Both the position numbers and the translations under genes were made by a program. Below the pieces are notes generated by a model. That model did no database searches. It saw only the letters and a program-made list of their open reading frames with translations, and had not been told where the DNA came from. A stretch of DNA of 64,000 nucleotides from Nymphaea colorata (taxonomy: Eukaryota; Streptophyta; Magnoliopsida; Nymphaeales; Nymphaeaceae): NCBI RefSeq assembly GCF_008831285.2, contig NW_022204507.1, forward strand, positions 3,697,017-3,761,016, written 5' to 3'. Position 1 is the stretch's first letter, and each line of letters opens with the position of its first letter. Positions 47,397 to 58,204 of this stretch are shown here, piece after piece.

Positions 47397-48141
47397 CTGT
47401 TTGGTTGGAGGGAAAGGGAGGGAAAGGAAGGGAGGGAAAGGGAAGGTAGGGAAAGAAATGGAATGGAAAGGAAAGGAAAGGAAAGAGGTGATTAAAAAGG
47501 TTGTTTGGATAAGAATGAAAGGAAAGGTTAAAATCACGTTTGTTTGAACTACATAAAGGAAAGGGGCAGCTGGTGGCCGCCCTCTTGGTGGCCACCACCT
47601 GCCTCCATCGCTGTGAAGAAGAGAGACAGGATGGGGAGGAGGTCCGGTCTCCATCGCCACAAAAAAAGAAAAAAAAAAAGAAAAAACGAAAACAAAGAAG
47701 AAGAAGAAGAGGATGGGGAGGAGGCCTCAAAGAAGAAGAAAAGAACGTACCTTCAGAAAATGGCTGTTTAGAAAGGAGGAGGAGGTCCCATAGGGATGAG
47801 CGGCCTGTTTCTCGCACAGCAGGGGAGGAGGCCTCGGCTCTTCCTCCTTTTTTTCGTTGAAGAAAAAAACATTGAAGGGGTATTGTGGGCAGTCAACACT
47901 TTTGCTACCTTCTCCCTTTCCTTTCCTTCCCAATCCATCCGATTTGAGAGGTATTTGCATTTACATTTAGAAAGGGTATTTGCATTTACACTACACAATC
48001 CCTCCCTTTTCTTTTCCTCCCCTCCCAACCAAACACACTTTGCTCCTTTCCCTCCGTTTCCCTCCTTTCTAATTAGCCAACCAAACAGAGGAGGGATTGC
48101 TCAATCCCTCCCTTTTCTTCCCATTTCCACCAACCAAACAG
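47397..48141. mobile_element. TIR element with GGGAAAGG-rich subterminal repeats, short form
   Basis: Bounded by CTGTTTGGTTGGAGGGAAAG and ..CCACCAACCAAACAG, with long GGGAAAGG / CCTTTCCC subterminal runs. The centre holds poly-purine stretches that make long spurious ORFs. The homologous element in the right arm is flanked by possible TAA trinucleotides, as in PIF/Harbinger elements, but this is weak. Confidence 0.7.
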
Positions 48142-50357
48142 GCTGTGAAAAACCTGCAAGAAAAGTCCTATGGAAAATGATAATCGAAAACCCTACCTAA
48201 CTATGAGAGAGAGAGAGAGAGTTCTGGAGAAATCTAGAGTTTCGAGAATGGATCCCGAGCCCTGCGGAGTTCCGTTTCCGATGAAATCAACCCGCTGGTG
48301 AGATCAGTAACGGTAGAAACTAGGGCTCACAGAACCAGCAAGAGAGGGAATGGGGAAAGATGGAATAAGGAAGAAGAAAAGAAAAGAGCGGGGACGATGT
48401 CATCAGACCTAGCCACCAGGAAAGGAAAATGAGAACGGCTCAGGAAGAAGGTCAGGAGAAGCGACTGGCGAGGAAGCGACTGGTCATTCGAGCAAAACGA
48501 GAAGGGGTTCTGAAATCCACCGAATGTCTGTTTTCTCTCTAACCTCTTCGAGTGAGCTTGTCCTCCCTCAAACCCTCGCTTGAGCAAAAAGGCCTGTATT
48601 CTCTCAAACCCTTGCTCTTAGCGAGGGTTCTTACTCAAACCTCTAGGTGTTTTGGAAACTGAAACCCATTCTAGGTCTTCAGGCTGAAGATTATTTTTTT
48701 TCTTTTTTTAGATTTTTGTAACTTATGATTGTTCCTTTTCCTTTGCAACCTTCTGTTACTGCCATCTTCTTCCATATTTCATTCATGAAGCAATGTCGCC
48801 TTTTCCATGAAGCATATGGAAGACTAGAACAAGCAATTAATCGAGTTAAACAAGCCGGTCGAGTCAATCTCGAGCTCAAATACAATTGTTCTAGTCAAGC
48901 TCGAGCTACCATTGCAAAGCTTGACTTGAGTTTGAGCCAACCTCAAGCTGACCAAACCAAGAGTCAAGCAGAGCTCTAGCTGGCCGAACTTGGGTTTGGC
49001 TCGACTCATGGCAGCACTACTTCCAAATCATTAGTGCAAGTTCTAGGTTGGAAGCCAAGCTGTCCCTTCAACAACTAAAAGCCCTTGACATGTTTTGGAT
49101 TCTTTTTTTTAGGACTCAACAATGATACATTGTTATTATCCCATAAATCTGCCTGAAAAAATGGAGTATATTCATGCAACACTTCGGCAAGTTTGGGAAA
49201 CAAAAACATGGTGTTACTTTTACCAAACAGCCCCTCAAGCTCACCCTTCTCCTAGTGTAAATTTAATCATGCACAGCCAGAATTGGCACGTACAAAAATA
49301 CTAATTGCATTTTTGATCTAGAAGAAGTGGTGCTATATTAAATTGTGCAATAAATTTTGAAATCATGAGTCCTATTTGTAAGCTTAATAATCTAAATTAA
49401 GTATGAAAAGTAATTACTATAATTCGACCAGAAAAAAAGTCACGACCAAAATAAATATTTTAAAACAGATTGTAGAAACACTGACTCTAAGGCTAAGTAC
49501 TTAATTATATATTCTAAATGATGCTGTACAGTCAAATTTTGAGCGCAAATATAAACCAGAGACAAACACATTACAAGCACATAAATACACTTCATAAAAG
49601 TTAAAAAATTAATATCCAAGTACACCTTCTTCCATATTAGTACACCACGTTTAAAAAGAAGAGAATCTGAAATTTCTAAATTGTAAAGCTCGCACGAACC
49701 CTCGGAACCAAGCAACTTCCACTCGTCACCCTGTTTGTTAATGGTCTTTAAACATTAATTAGACTCGAACTTGAAGATGCTTTAAACAAGTCACTTTTAA
49801 CAACATTTTTCCTTTCAAAACAAAGGCACTGCAAAAAATGGCAGGTTCGAGCCAAGGTGAGCCAGCTCTAATTTGTTCTCGTCTCAAACGCCAAAATCGA
49901 ACTTGCCTCAAATGCTCAAGACAAGTATGAGTGGACCAGCTCGAACTTGGCTTGAACTCAAACTGCCGATGCTAAACTCAGGCCAAAATTAGGCTGGAGC
50001 TTAGCCAGACAATATTTAAAAAAATAAAAAAAAATCAATTTGAACATGAGTAGGAACAGCCAGATTAGAATCTGAGAGTTGGAACTTGCTAGCAAGGGGG
50101 GAATCCGATGCTGCTGTTTATTGTCGTGATGATATTGAAAATTATCTTTTACATGTTATCTTATTGACCTTGATCTTACTCAAGTTTATGTAAATGGAGC
50201 TTGCCAAGCTCGAACTCTACTTGTTTACTTAACTTTAACCCAAACACGACTCATTTATTATATGAGTCGAGCTCGATCCGAGTTTATCTAAGAGACGTCC
50301 AGAGTTGGCTCAAATCATCAAGCATCCATAATACTGTGGAGGCGTCCTGCTATGGAG
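48142..50357. other. rest of the left arm, non-coding
   Basis: It contains a GA run (48205-48220), two clusters of GAGCTCGAGC-type motifs (48840-49020, 49850-50300) and AT-rich DNA between. All are mirrored in the right arm. No gene is recognised. Confidence 0.5.
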
Positions 50358-50799
50358 TAATTGAAAATCCCGTATGTCAGAGAAGAAGATACATCATGCC
50401 ATGGATTGTCCAAGAAATGCTGCAATACTACATGCAGTGAACAAATAATACCATCTAAACTGAGAAGGAAAGCATCAAATAGCTGACTGGTTATATGCGC
50501 CATACTGGTGCACAAATTTCCGTGTGCAAGTATGGTTAATGACTAAAATACCCTTAGTTCACACTAAAAAAAACTTTTGTAAACACAAAAATGGAAATGA
50601 AAAAAGTAGAAAGACTATGGATCACATTTCTTTTTTTAACAAATAACCAAAATGTCCTTCCATCGTTTACCATGTAGCATGGACACTACACACACAACTT
50701 TCTCTCTCAAATGGCAGTCATTGGGGCAGTGAGTTTGGTATTTTTGTCTAAGAAAAAGGTACCAAACCCTTAGGTGCTGGACCCATAAGGATGCTCCTA

Positions 50800-50999
50800 G
50801 CTCCTGGGGCAGAGACAAGGGGGGCCTGCATGGGCCATTGCCCTACCTCAATTTTTTTGAAAAAGAAATTTATATGTAAATTTAAAAAAAATTCACTTGT
50901 TCTATATAAAATTTTGGAAAATGGTATTTTGGTCCCAGTCAAAATTTAGAAACTTTAATTCAGACCCCCCTCATGAAAAATTTTTGAATCCACCCCTAG
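50800..50999. mobile_element. 200-bp MITE with 9-bp target-site duplication
   Basis: The flanking ATGCTCCTA occurs at 50791-50799 and again at 51000-51008. The element begins GCTCCTGGGGCAGAGAC and ends GAATCCACCCCTAG, short imperfect inverted ends. The interior is AT-rich and non-coding. It inserted into or just beyond the copia remnant. Confidence 0.75.
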
Positions 51000-51009
51000 A
51001 TGCTCCTAT

Positions 51010-51165
51010 GTTAAGCTTGCTTTGATTAACATGATAGTCATGAGAGCTTAATGGTTTTTGTAAGCCCATCAGCAATCTGTTCTTTGGATGATGTTCGTCT
51101 CACAACTATAGTGCCTTGAGCAACTTTGTACTTAACAAAGTGAACATCCACTTCAATGTCCTGCC
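51010..51165 (-). pseudogene. copia RNase H C-terminal remnant
   Basis: On the minus strand the frame reads DIEVDVHFVKYKVAQGTIVV and then RRTSSKEQIADGLTK and a stop. This matches the end of copia RNase H domains (HI-IDVHF..E-QIADGLTK). It is a different lineage from the element at 1-3133, which ends DVLTKAL. Its upstream side is cut by the inverted-repeat boundary at 51165/51166. Confidence 0.75.
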
Positions 51166-53325
51166 CTCCATAGCAGGATGCCGCCACAGTATTATGGATG
51201 CTTGATTATTTGAGCCAACTCTGGTTCACTCTTGACGTCTCTTAGTTAAACTCAGAGCGAGCTCGACTCATCTAATAAATGAGTCGTGTTTGGGTTAAAG
51301 TTAAGTAAACGAGTAGAGTTCGAGCTTGGCAAGCTCCATTTACATAAACATGAGTAAGATCAAGATCAATAGGATAACATGTAAAAGATAATTTTCAATA
51401 TCATCACGACAATAAACACCAACATCGGATTCCCCCCTTGCTAGAAAGTTCCAACTCTCAAATTCTAATCTGGCTGTTCCTACTCATGTTCAAATTGAAT
51501 TTTTTTTATTTTTTTTACACATTGTCCGGCTATGCTCCAGCCCAATTTTGGCCTGAGTTTAGCGCCGGCACTTTGAGTTCGAGCCAAGTTTGAGCTAGTC
51601 CACTCATACTTGTCTTGAGCATTCGAGCCAAGTTCGATCTTGGCTTTTGAGACAAGAACAAACTAGAGCTGGCTCACCTTGGCTCGAACCTGCCATTCTT
51701 GGCAGTGCCTTTGTTTTGAAAGGAAAAAAATTGTTAAAAGTGACTTGTTTAAAGCATCTTCAAGTTTGAGTCTAATTAATGTTTAAAGACCATTAACAAA
51801 CAGGGTGACGAGTGGAAGTTGCTTGGTTCTGAGGGTTCGTGCGACCTTTACAATTTAAAAAATTAAGATTCTCTTCTTTTTAAACGTGGTGTACTTATAT
51901 GGAAGAAGGTATACTTGGATATTAATTTTTTAACTTTTACGAAGTGCATTTATGTGCTTGTAATGTGTTCGTCTCCAGTTTATATTTGCACTCAAAATTT
52001 GACTGTACAGCATCATTTAGAATATATAATTAAGTACTTAGCCTTGGAGTCAGTGTTTCTACAATCTGTTTTAAAATCTTTATTTTGGTCGTGACTTTTT
52101 TTCTGGTCGAATTATAGTAATTATTTTTCATACTTAATTTAGATTATTAAGCTTACAAATAGGACTCATGATTTCAAAATTTATTGCACAATTTAATATA
52201 GCACCACTTCTTCTAGTTCAAAAATGCAATTAGTACTTTTGTATGTGCCAATTGTGGCTGTGCATGATTAAATTTAGACTACGAAAAGGGTGAGCTTGAG
52301 GGGCTGTTTGGTAAAAGTAACACCACATTGTTGTTTCACTAACTTTCCCAACTGTTGCATGAATATACTCCATTTTTTCAGGCAGATTTATGGGATAATA
52401 ACAATATATCATTGTTAAGTCCTAAAAAAAAGAATCCAAAACATGTCAAGGGCTTTTAGTGGTTGAAGGGACAGCTTGGCTTCCAACCTAGAACTTGCAC
52501 TAACGATTTGGAAGTAGTGCTGACACGAGTCGAGCCGAGCTCGAGTTTGGCCAGCTAGAGCTCAGCTTGACTCTTTGCAATGGTAGCTCGAGCTTGACTC
52601 GACCAATTGTATTCGAGCTCGAGATTGACTCGACCGGCTTGTTTAACTTGATTAATTGCTTGTTCTAGTCTTCCATATGCTTCAAGGGAAAGGGTGACAT
52701 TGCTTCATGTATGAAAGACGGCAGTAGCAGAAGGTTGCAATGGAAAAGGAACAATCATAAGTTACAAAAATCTAAAAAAAGAAAAAAAACAATCTTCAGC
52801 CTGAAGACCTTGAATGAGTTTCAGTTTCCAAGACACCTGGATGTTTGGGTAAGAACCCTCGCTAAGCGCAAGGGGTTGAGAGAATACAAGCCTTTTGGTT
52901 CAAGCGAGGGTTTGAGGGAGAACAAGCTCACTCGAAGAGGTTAGAGAGAAAACAGACATTCGGTGGGTTTCAGAAACCCTTCCTCGGTTTGCTCGAATGA
53001 CCAGTCGCTGCTCCTGGCTTTCTTCCTGAGCGGTTCTCGTTTTCCTTTCCTGGCGGCTGGGTCTGATGACATGGTATCTGCTCTTTTCTTTTCTTGTTAC
53101 TTATTCCATCTTTCCCCTTTCTCTCTCTTGCTGGTTCTGTGAGCCCTAGTTTCGACCGTTACTGATCTTGCCAGTGGGTTGATTTTGTCGGAAACGGAAC
53201 TTTGTATGGCTCGGGATCCATTCTCGAAACCCTAGATTTCTGCAGAACTCTCTCTCTCTCTCATAGTTATGTAGTGTTTTCAATTATTGTTTTCTGTAGG
53301 ATTTTTCTTGCAGGTTTATTATGGC
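51166..53325. other. non-coding part of the right arm
   Basis: Mirrors 48142-50357 with the same GCTCGAGC-type motif clusters (51540-51690, 52520-52640). No gene is seen. Confidence 0.5.
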
Positions 53326-53854
53326 CTGTTTGGTTGGAGGGAAAGGGAAGGAAAGGGAGGGATTGAGCAATCCTTCCTCTGTTTGGTTGGCTAATAAGAA
53401 AGGAGGGAAAGGCAGGGAAAGGGGCAAAGTGTGTTTGGTTGGGAGGGGAGGGAAAGGAAAGGGAAGGAAAGGGAGGGATTGTGTAGTGTAAAGGAAATCC
53501 CTCTCAAATCGGACGGATTGGGAAGGAAAGGAAAGGGAGAAGGTAGCAAAAGTGTTGGCTGCCCACAATACCCTTTCTTCTTCAACAAAAAAAAGTATGA
53601 GGAAGAGCCAAGGCCTCCTCCCCTGCTGCGCGAGAAACAGGCTGCTCGTCCCCACCGGACCTTCTCCTCCTTTCTAAACACCCATTTTCTGAAGGTACAT
53701 TCTTTTCTTCTTCTTCTTTGTTTTAGTTTTTTCTTTTTTCTTTCTTTTTTTTTTTTGTGGCGACGGAGACCGAACCTCCTCCCCATCCTGTCTCTCTTCT
53801 TCACGGTGATAGAGACAGGTGGTGGCCACCAAGTGGGCGGCCACCAGCTGCCCC

Positions 53855-54430
53855 TATTTCAGCAGCAGGGAGGGCCCGACGGCGCTTTTTCTTCTCCGTC
53901 ACCTGATTTTCATGTGGAGCAGCAGCAGGTGGGGGAAGGAAGAAGCAATGGCGTGAAGATGATGGTGAAGCTGGAGATGGCGATCATCCTCCACCACATG
54001 GTGCTCAACTTCCAATAGGAGCCCTTCGAGCAGGATCACCCCATCGCCTTCCCCTTCGTCAAATTCCCCAAAGGCCTCCCCAATAGAGTTCACAAGCTTC
54101 CTGCTACTACAGTCGATTGGAATCCATGAGTGGGAATGGATTCATAAACCGCTGCATCGTCTCTATCAATCTCTCTATCTCACAGCGATGATTAGCTGTT
54201 CTTGAGGAAGCTGCACAGTTTTCATTTTCACCCACACATACCTTCATTTTATCGCGCTTGGAAAAGGATCGGTTGCCTCCAACAGTCTCTTGTTTGAGTA
54301 CCAATTGAGCAAGTTTGGGAGGTATTCACGGTTTGATCATGCCTAATGCCTACTTGAGAAATGCTCATCGCATTCTTAATTTTTTAAACATCTTGATTGG
54401 GGTATTATTGTAAAGTATTATGAATGATAT
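53855..54430. other. 576-bp insert inside the TIR element
   Basis: The left-arm element runs directly from ..CATAAAGGAAAGG to GGCAGCTGGTGG.., while this arm has 576 extra bases between the matching blocks. The insert is GC-richer than its surroundings in its first half and holds the P450 piece. On the minus strand near 54240-54300 a possible exon end (KRDKMK|GTATGTGTGG) is visible but not identified. Confidence 0.75.
53938..54104 (+). pseudogene. cytochrome P450 C-terminal coding fragment
   Basis: The frame reads GEGRSNGVKMMVKLEMAIIL, then HHMVLNFQ, TAG stop, EPFEQDHPIAFPF and VKFPKGLPNRVHKL. The LEMAI.LHH.VLNF-WE..., FPFV.FPKGLP.RVH pattern is that of clan-85 plant P450s (CYP85/90/724-like). 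The TAG replaces the usual Trp. The Cys that ligates heme just before this stretch is not present (Asn at the aligned place). It corresponds to the last exon, from the heme loop to the C-terminus. It cannot encode an enzyme. Confidence 0.75.
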
Positions 54431-54806
54431 CCTTTCCTTTCCTTTATGTAGTCCAAACAAACGCGATTTTAACCTTTCCTTTCATTCTTATCCAAACAAC
54501 CTTTTTAATCACCTCTTTCCTTTTCTTTCCATTCCATTCCTTTCCCTACCCTTTCTCTTCCCTTCCCTTTCCCTCCCTTCATTTCCCTCCCTTTCCCTCC
54601 AACCAAACAGAGCGTTAGGGAAGTGTAGTTCAGAGAAGAGGGTTTTGATAGATTCCGCTTTCAGCACAGCATGTCGTTTCTTTTTGAGATTGGGGATCAT
54701 ACATTGAGGGATTCAGGTAACGGATTTGGTTGGTTTGTGTTGGGGATGAGTTCAGCGATGGGGAATTCTGTTTTTCTGTGTTCGCTTTGGCTCTTGAAGC
54801 TGAAGG

Positions 54807-55104
54807 ATGAACGATAAGGACCAGATGATGAATCGAACCTATGGAGCGTGGCACGGTGGAGGTAGCAGTGGGACGAGCATGGATGGTGGGTATCCACAGT
54901 CTGGCCGTGCAGGCCGGAAGTCAAAGAAGATGGATATGCGGCGGAAGGGGAGCGAGGGTGCTCCAGCAGCACAACAACAGGGTGTTGTCGGTTACAACCC
55001 GCCGAGGCTTCAGTAATTGCAGACTCAGAACAGGCTGAAAGCACGGCGATTCTACCCGAAGCGGAAGTTCCACAGGTTTGTGCCCTATGCACCACAGAAT
55101 ACGA
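54807..55104 (+). pseudogene. conserved plant protein fragment, right inverted-repeat arm
   Basis: It reads MNDKDQMMNRTYGAW, SGTSMDGGYPQSGRAG, KSKKMDMRRKGSEG and YNPPRLQ, in-frame TAA, then LQTQNRLKARRFYPKRKF, VPYAPQNTT. It is cut at 55104 by the junction with the unit copy. It has fewer changes in the basic block than the left-arm copy. Confidence 0.5.
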
Positions 55105-55524
55105 CCTGCACACCCAGCACCAAGCCCACGACTCGTCTGTTCTTTTTTCATTTTTGTGGGATTTTTTGTCTTACGCAATCAGGGGTGGAGCTAGATTTTT
55201 TTTCCTTTCATAAAACAATCAATATATGGTTAACATATTTTGAATTGACTATGAGGCAGATCTTGTGGGGCTACTCCATATAATTGGGCCCAAGTTTGAA
55301 CATTAAATTAAGGTTTCAAAGAGTGGTCATGTTCATAACCAAAATAACAGCTGAGGCCAAAAATTAGTATTCTAATTGTCTGGAGCAATGAAAGTCATGT
55401 TTTCCGTGAAATTAACAGTAAAAAAGTAGAACATTTTGAGGTTTGTGTCTCGAAATTTTGACTTTTTGATCAGTTTCCTTTAAAATAAAGTTTCCACTGA
55501 CATGGCTGAATGTGAATCAAAAAG

Positions 55525-55720
55525 CTTGGATCGAAAGTCGAGGGTATGAGGTCAAAATTATTGAATGGGCAAAAATTCATGTGTCCTGAAACCAAACACA
55601 GGTGGCATCCACTGCTCTCTAAAGATTAGATGAAAAACTCGGGTCTCTGTGGCTTATACCAATTGGAAGTTGTTGAGCGCGTTATCAATTGTTTATGTTT
55701 TGATTACTAAGAATAAAGCC
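55525..55720. other. insertion specific to module C
   Basis: About 190 bp (GCTTGGATCGAAAGTCGAGG to ACTAAGAATAAA) lies between AAAAAGC and GCCAAAACAAACAGTAGG, which are contiguous at 10285 in module A. It may be a small insertion, but no inverted ends were found. Confidence 0.6.
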
Positions 55721-56249
55721 AAAACAAACAGTAGGAATGGGAATTCGTTTAAAGATGCTGCTTCCCAAAAATTATATGTTTGTCCCACCACCATCTTATT
55801 GTTTTCTTAGGAAAATCCCAAATACCCAGAAAAGATGGTAGAATGGGAATCAAAATTTGCACTGTAAATCCAACACAACCTTCCAATCTTGGCTCCTATG
55901 AGAGTCTGACTAATTTTGGAATCTAATCAAGTTTCAGTTACCATCTTCTTGTAAATTTTTGGTCTTTTCTCCTCAGTGTTTAAGAAACCTTTTATGAACC
56001 GTGACCTTCCAAATTCTCACAGCGTGCATGGAAGCCATGGTTCAAGTCCAATCGGTAGGTTTTACCCTTCACAGCCATCATAAGTGACGAAACTACAAGA
56101 CTTCCAAGAATGAGCCATATATAGTTAGCAAAATCACATGGATTGCCTCCATTACCTCATTTCTCTGTTGGGAAGGTTTATTTAGAGCTGCCTTTCTCAT
56201 AGTTGCCTTATTTCATTGTTCCCTTACCCATCAAGATCTTGTTGCTTTG

Positions 56250-56453
56250 TGAGAAAACTTAGAGAAGAAAACAGAGGAAGCATGAAAGATAAAGTTGGAG
56301 AGAACTTGTTTTTATTGATTCCTTTAAGCAACATACATATAATAGAGAAAAAGGTTATCGCTTACAAGATTTTTGGTATACAAGATCATGATAATACACA
56401 ATTTCTATCCCAATCCATTAACCACCGAAAATGTAGTGTGCATAACAATAACA
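56250..56453 (-). repeat. solo LTR in module C
   Basis: The 204-bp block TGAGAAAAC..CATAACAATAACA matches the ends of the module A element and sits at the same flanking sequence on both sides (TCAAGATCT..GCTTTG left, GATC..AAGAGATCTGATCCC right). No internal sequence remains, so a solo LTR is the simplest reading. Confidence 0.65.
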
Positions 56454-56579
56454 GATCATAAGAGATCTGATCCCTTTTTTCTTGACACTTTGTTTATCAC
56501 GCAGGATTCCTGCGTGATTATCTTACCTAAAATGGTCTGGCTGGTTTGAGAGTCCATCTTCACTCAAGAACATCAGAGA

Positions 56580-57209
56580 ATGAATAAAGAGAGAACTTTC
56601 TTTACCATGGATGCAAACACCAAATTGCTGAACCAGGTACATGCTTGAGTTTTTTTCTTTTTCCATGTTTTAACACTTCTTCCATAGGAGGCTGGTAGAG
56701 TGTGCACGCATTTGCTTAGTTATATCTGCACTAGCATATGTGAAATGTGGTTCTAATAGTTTATTCTGATGCCTATGTGGTTGCAGTTTGCACATGGGAA
56801 GCCGGAGCTGTGGCGGTGCCTCAGAGGAACAAGCCTGAGGTATGGCTTAAGAAAATACTGTTGTTACTAGGCCTACTGAAGCATGATAACCATTCACACT
56901 TCGCGACAAATTATGAAACCGGTGACGTCTTCAAGAAATTGATTCGGGTCTTCTGCATTTGGGCAGGTCAGTAGGCCTAGGGTGAGTGCTCAAGGATTAA
57001 GCACACTTCAGAAAGTGGTGTCAAGCGAATAGGAAAAGAAGATAATGCCTCAGTCGGAGGAATTCGAGGCGATGGTGGATGTGGTTATCAATCCCAATGC
57101 TGAAGTGGCGTGCAACAAGCGAAGGCTACCCGTCTTTGTGGTGCTAACGGATCCACTCGAAGGGAGTTTTGGCTTAAAGGAGCGTCCGAGCCTTATCGGG
57201 AGCATTAGC
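56580..57209 (+). pseudogene. two-exon gene, module C copy
   Basis: Exon 1 (56580-56636) encodes 19 residues (MNKERTFFTMD) with a GTACAT donor. Exon 2 starts at 56787 after TTGCAG. A base lost in GAGCTGTGGCGGTGCC shifts the frame within a dozen codons. The downstream conserved part (MPQSEEFEAMVDVV, KRRLPVFVVLTDP) is open from 57045. The TATA box region of modules A and B is deleted here (CTGGCTGGTTTGAGAG), so transcription from that promoter is unlikely. Confidence 0.5.
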
Positions 57210-58204
57210 TTGACCAACATCGGCTTACCAACTCGAACTCCTTTTTGAATCCCACCACCCTCTTCCTCCCTTTCTCTTATACGTTTTTTGTATTCCTTTA
57301 TTGTTTTTGATAATTTTTGCAAAATCATTGAAAATTCGTCACTTAATTATATGTTCTCTCTCTGTTTCTACCTTTTATCTAGATATCATGCCTTTCCATG
57401 TAATGTAAGCAAAAGAATTGGAACTGCCTCGTATTTCACTTGGTAAGATGGATAGACTTTAAATGTCAATTTCCATCTCAATCACATGCCAATTGAACCG
57501 TTCCAAAAAAAAAAGAAACAGATATGGAAAAAAATTAATCTCTCAGAAATAGATGTCTTTGGATTTAAGAAATGACATCCGACTGGATTCAGATTCAGAT
57601 TCTGATATATATAAGTATCGGATCCGATACAGATTCAGATCAACCTGTGCCAGGGCTTCCTGTGTTGTGGAGGTCTCTCTTACAGAATATGTTTGGATTA
57701 TTCTTTTTCTTCTCTGATGAACTTGTGTTCTTGATCGTTGCCCTTGTCGTCTCAAACTTAGGAACAACCAGGCCCATATATGGGAGACAAAAATTCAGAA
57801 CTTTTGCATTGGAACATTTTAATCAGCCTTTGAGATTTGAAAACTGTGGTCAATAAATTGGTTGTGACAATACTTTGCAAAAAAAAAGGAAAAGAAGTTT
57901 TGAAAATTTCTGCAAATCCATGGAAAAGTCGAAATTTTGATCTTTTTCCAACATGCTCAAGTTTTCCAAACGTCACATTATTGGAAATTGTTAAAAATTT
58001 TGGTTTTTTGAAAGTTTGTTAAGTAAAAAGTTTGATAATTATATTTTTTCTGTTATAACTATGACTGAGTTTCCAAATTGATGGGATTCCTTGAAACTTT
58101 TGGTGGCCTATCAATTCAGAGTTTAAGATTTAGTGTCTTAGCTCTTCCTATGACTTTTGAAGGTCCCTACATTACTTGCAGCAGTGAAATCTTTTTTCTT
58201 TAGG

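Larger units (their letters stand above)
46902..50357 (+). repeat. large inverted repeat, left arm
   Basis: The reverse complement of this stretch aligns collinearly with 51166-55104. Anchors include the RRFYPKRKFHRF-coding block (46925-46960 / 55040-55080), the TIR element (47397-48141 / 53326-54610), the ACATGTTTTGGATTC block (49088 / 52440) and GCTCGACTCATTTATTA (50241-50280 / 51260). Divergence is several percent with many indels, so it is not an assembly mirror. Confidence 0.9.
50358..51165. other. spacer of the inverted repeat
   Basis: About 0.8 kb without a mirror partner. It holds the 200-bp element at 50800-50999 and a copia RNase H remnant. The part 50358-50790 shows nothing recognisable. 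Confidence 0.7.
53326..54610. mobile_element. TIR element, long form carrying a captured gene piece
   Basis: Bounded by CTGTTTGGTTGGAGGGAAAG and CCCTCCAACCAAACAG. Outside 53855-54430 it is the reverse complement of 47397-48141. The outer bases (CCATAA on the inner side, TTAG on the outer side in element sense) allow a TAA target duplication. Long ORFs here (53431-54018) are poly-purine artefacts. Confidence 0.7.
51166..55104 (-). repeat. large inverted repeat, right arm
   Basis: Reverse-complement partner of 46902-50357. It is longer mainly because of the 576-bp insert 53855-54430. The outer end (GAATACGA at 55104) is followed at once by the third copy of the 17.8-kb unit. Confidence 0.9.
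55105..58204 (+). repeat. third, diverged and deleted copy of the 17.8-kb unit (module C)
   Basis: Left part 55105-57635 aligns with about 9878-13440, with the LTR element reduced to one block. It then jumps to sequence matching 23705-24215 and 41615-42131. The jump lies in ATTCAGATCA|ACCTGT near 57635-57642, so about 10 kb of the unit is missing. Divergence is clearly higher than between the two long copies. It ends at TTTTTTCTTTAG, where another element starts. Confidence 0.88.

Noticed and set aside
47540-48200. ORFs of 106-134 codons in the left-arm TIR element
   Set aside because: Lys/Glu- or Pro/Ser-rich low-complexity reading of GGGAAAGG and GAAGAAG runs.
53431-54018. 195-codon ORF in the right inverted-repeat arm
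   Set aside because: It runs through poly-purine TIR subterminal repeats and crosses the insert boundary. Its homologue in the left arm is not open. Only the P450 piece is meaningful.
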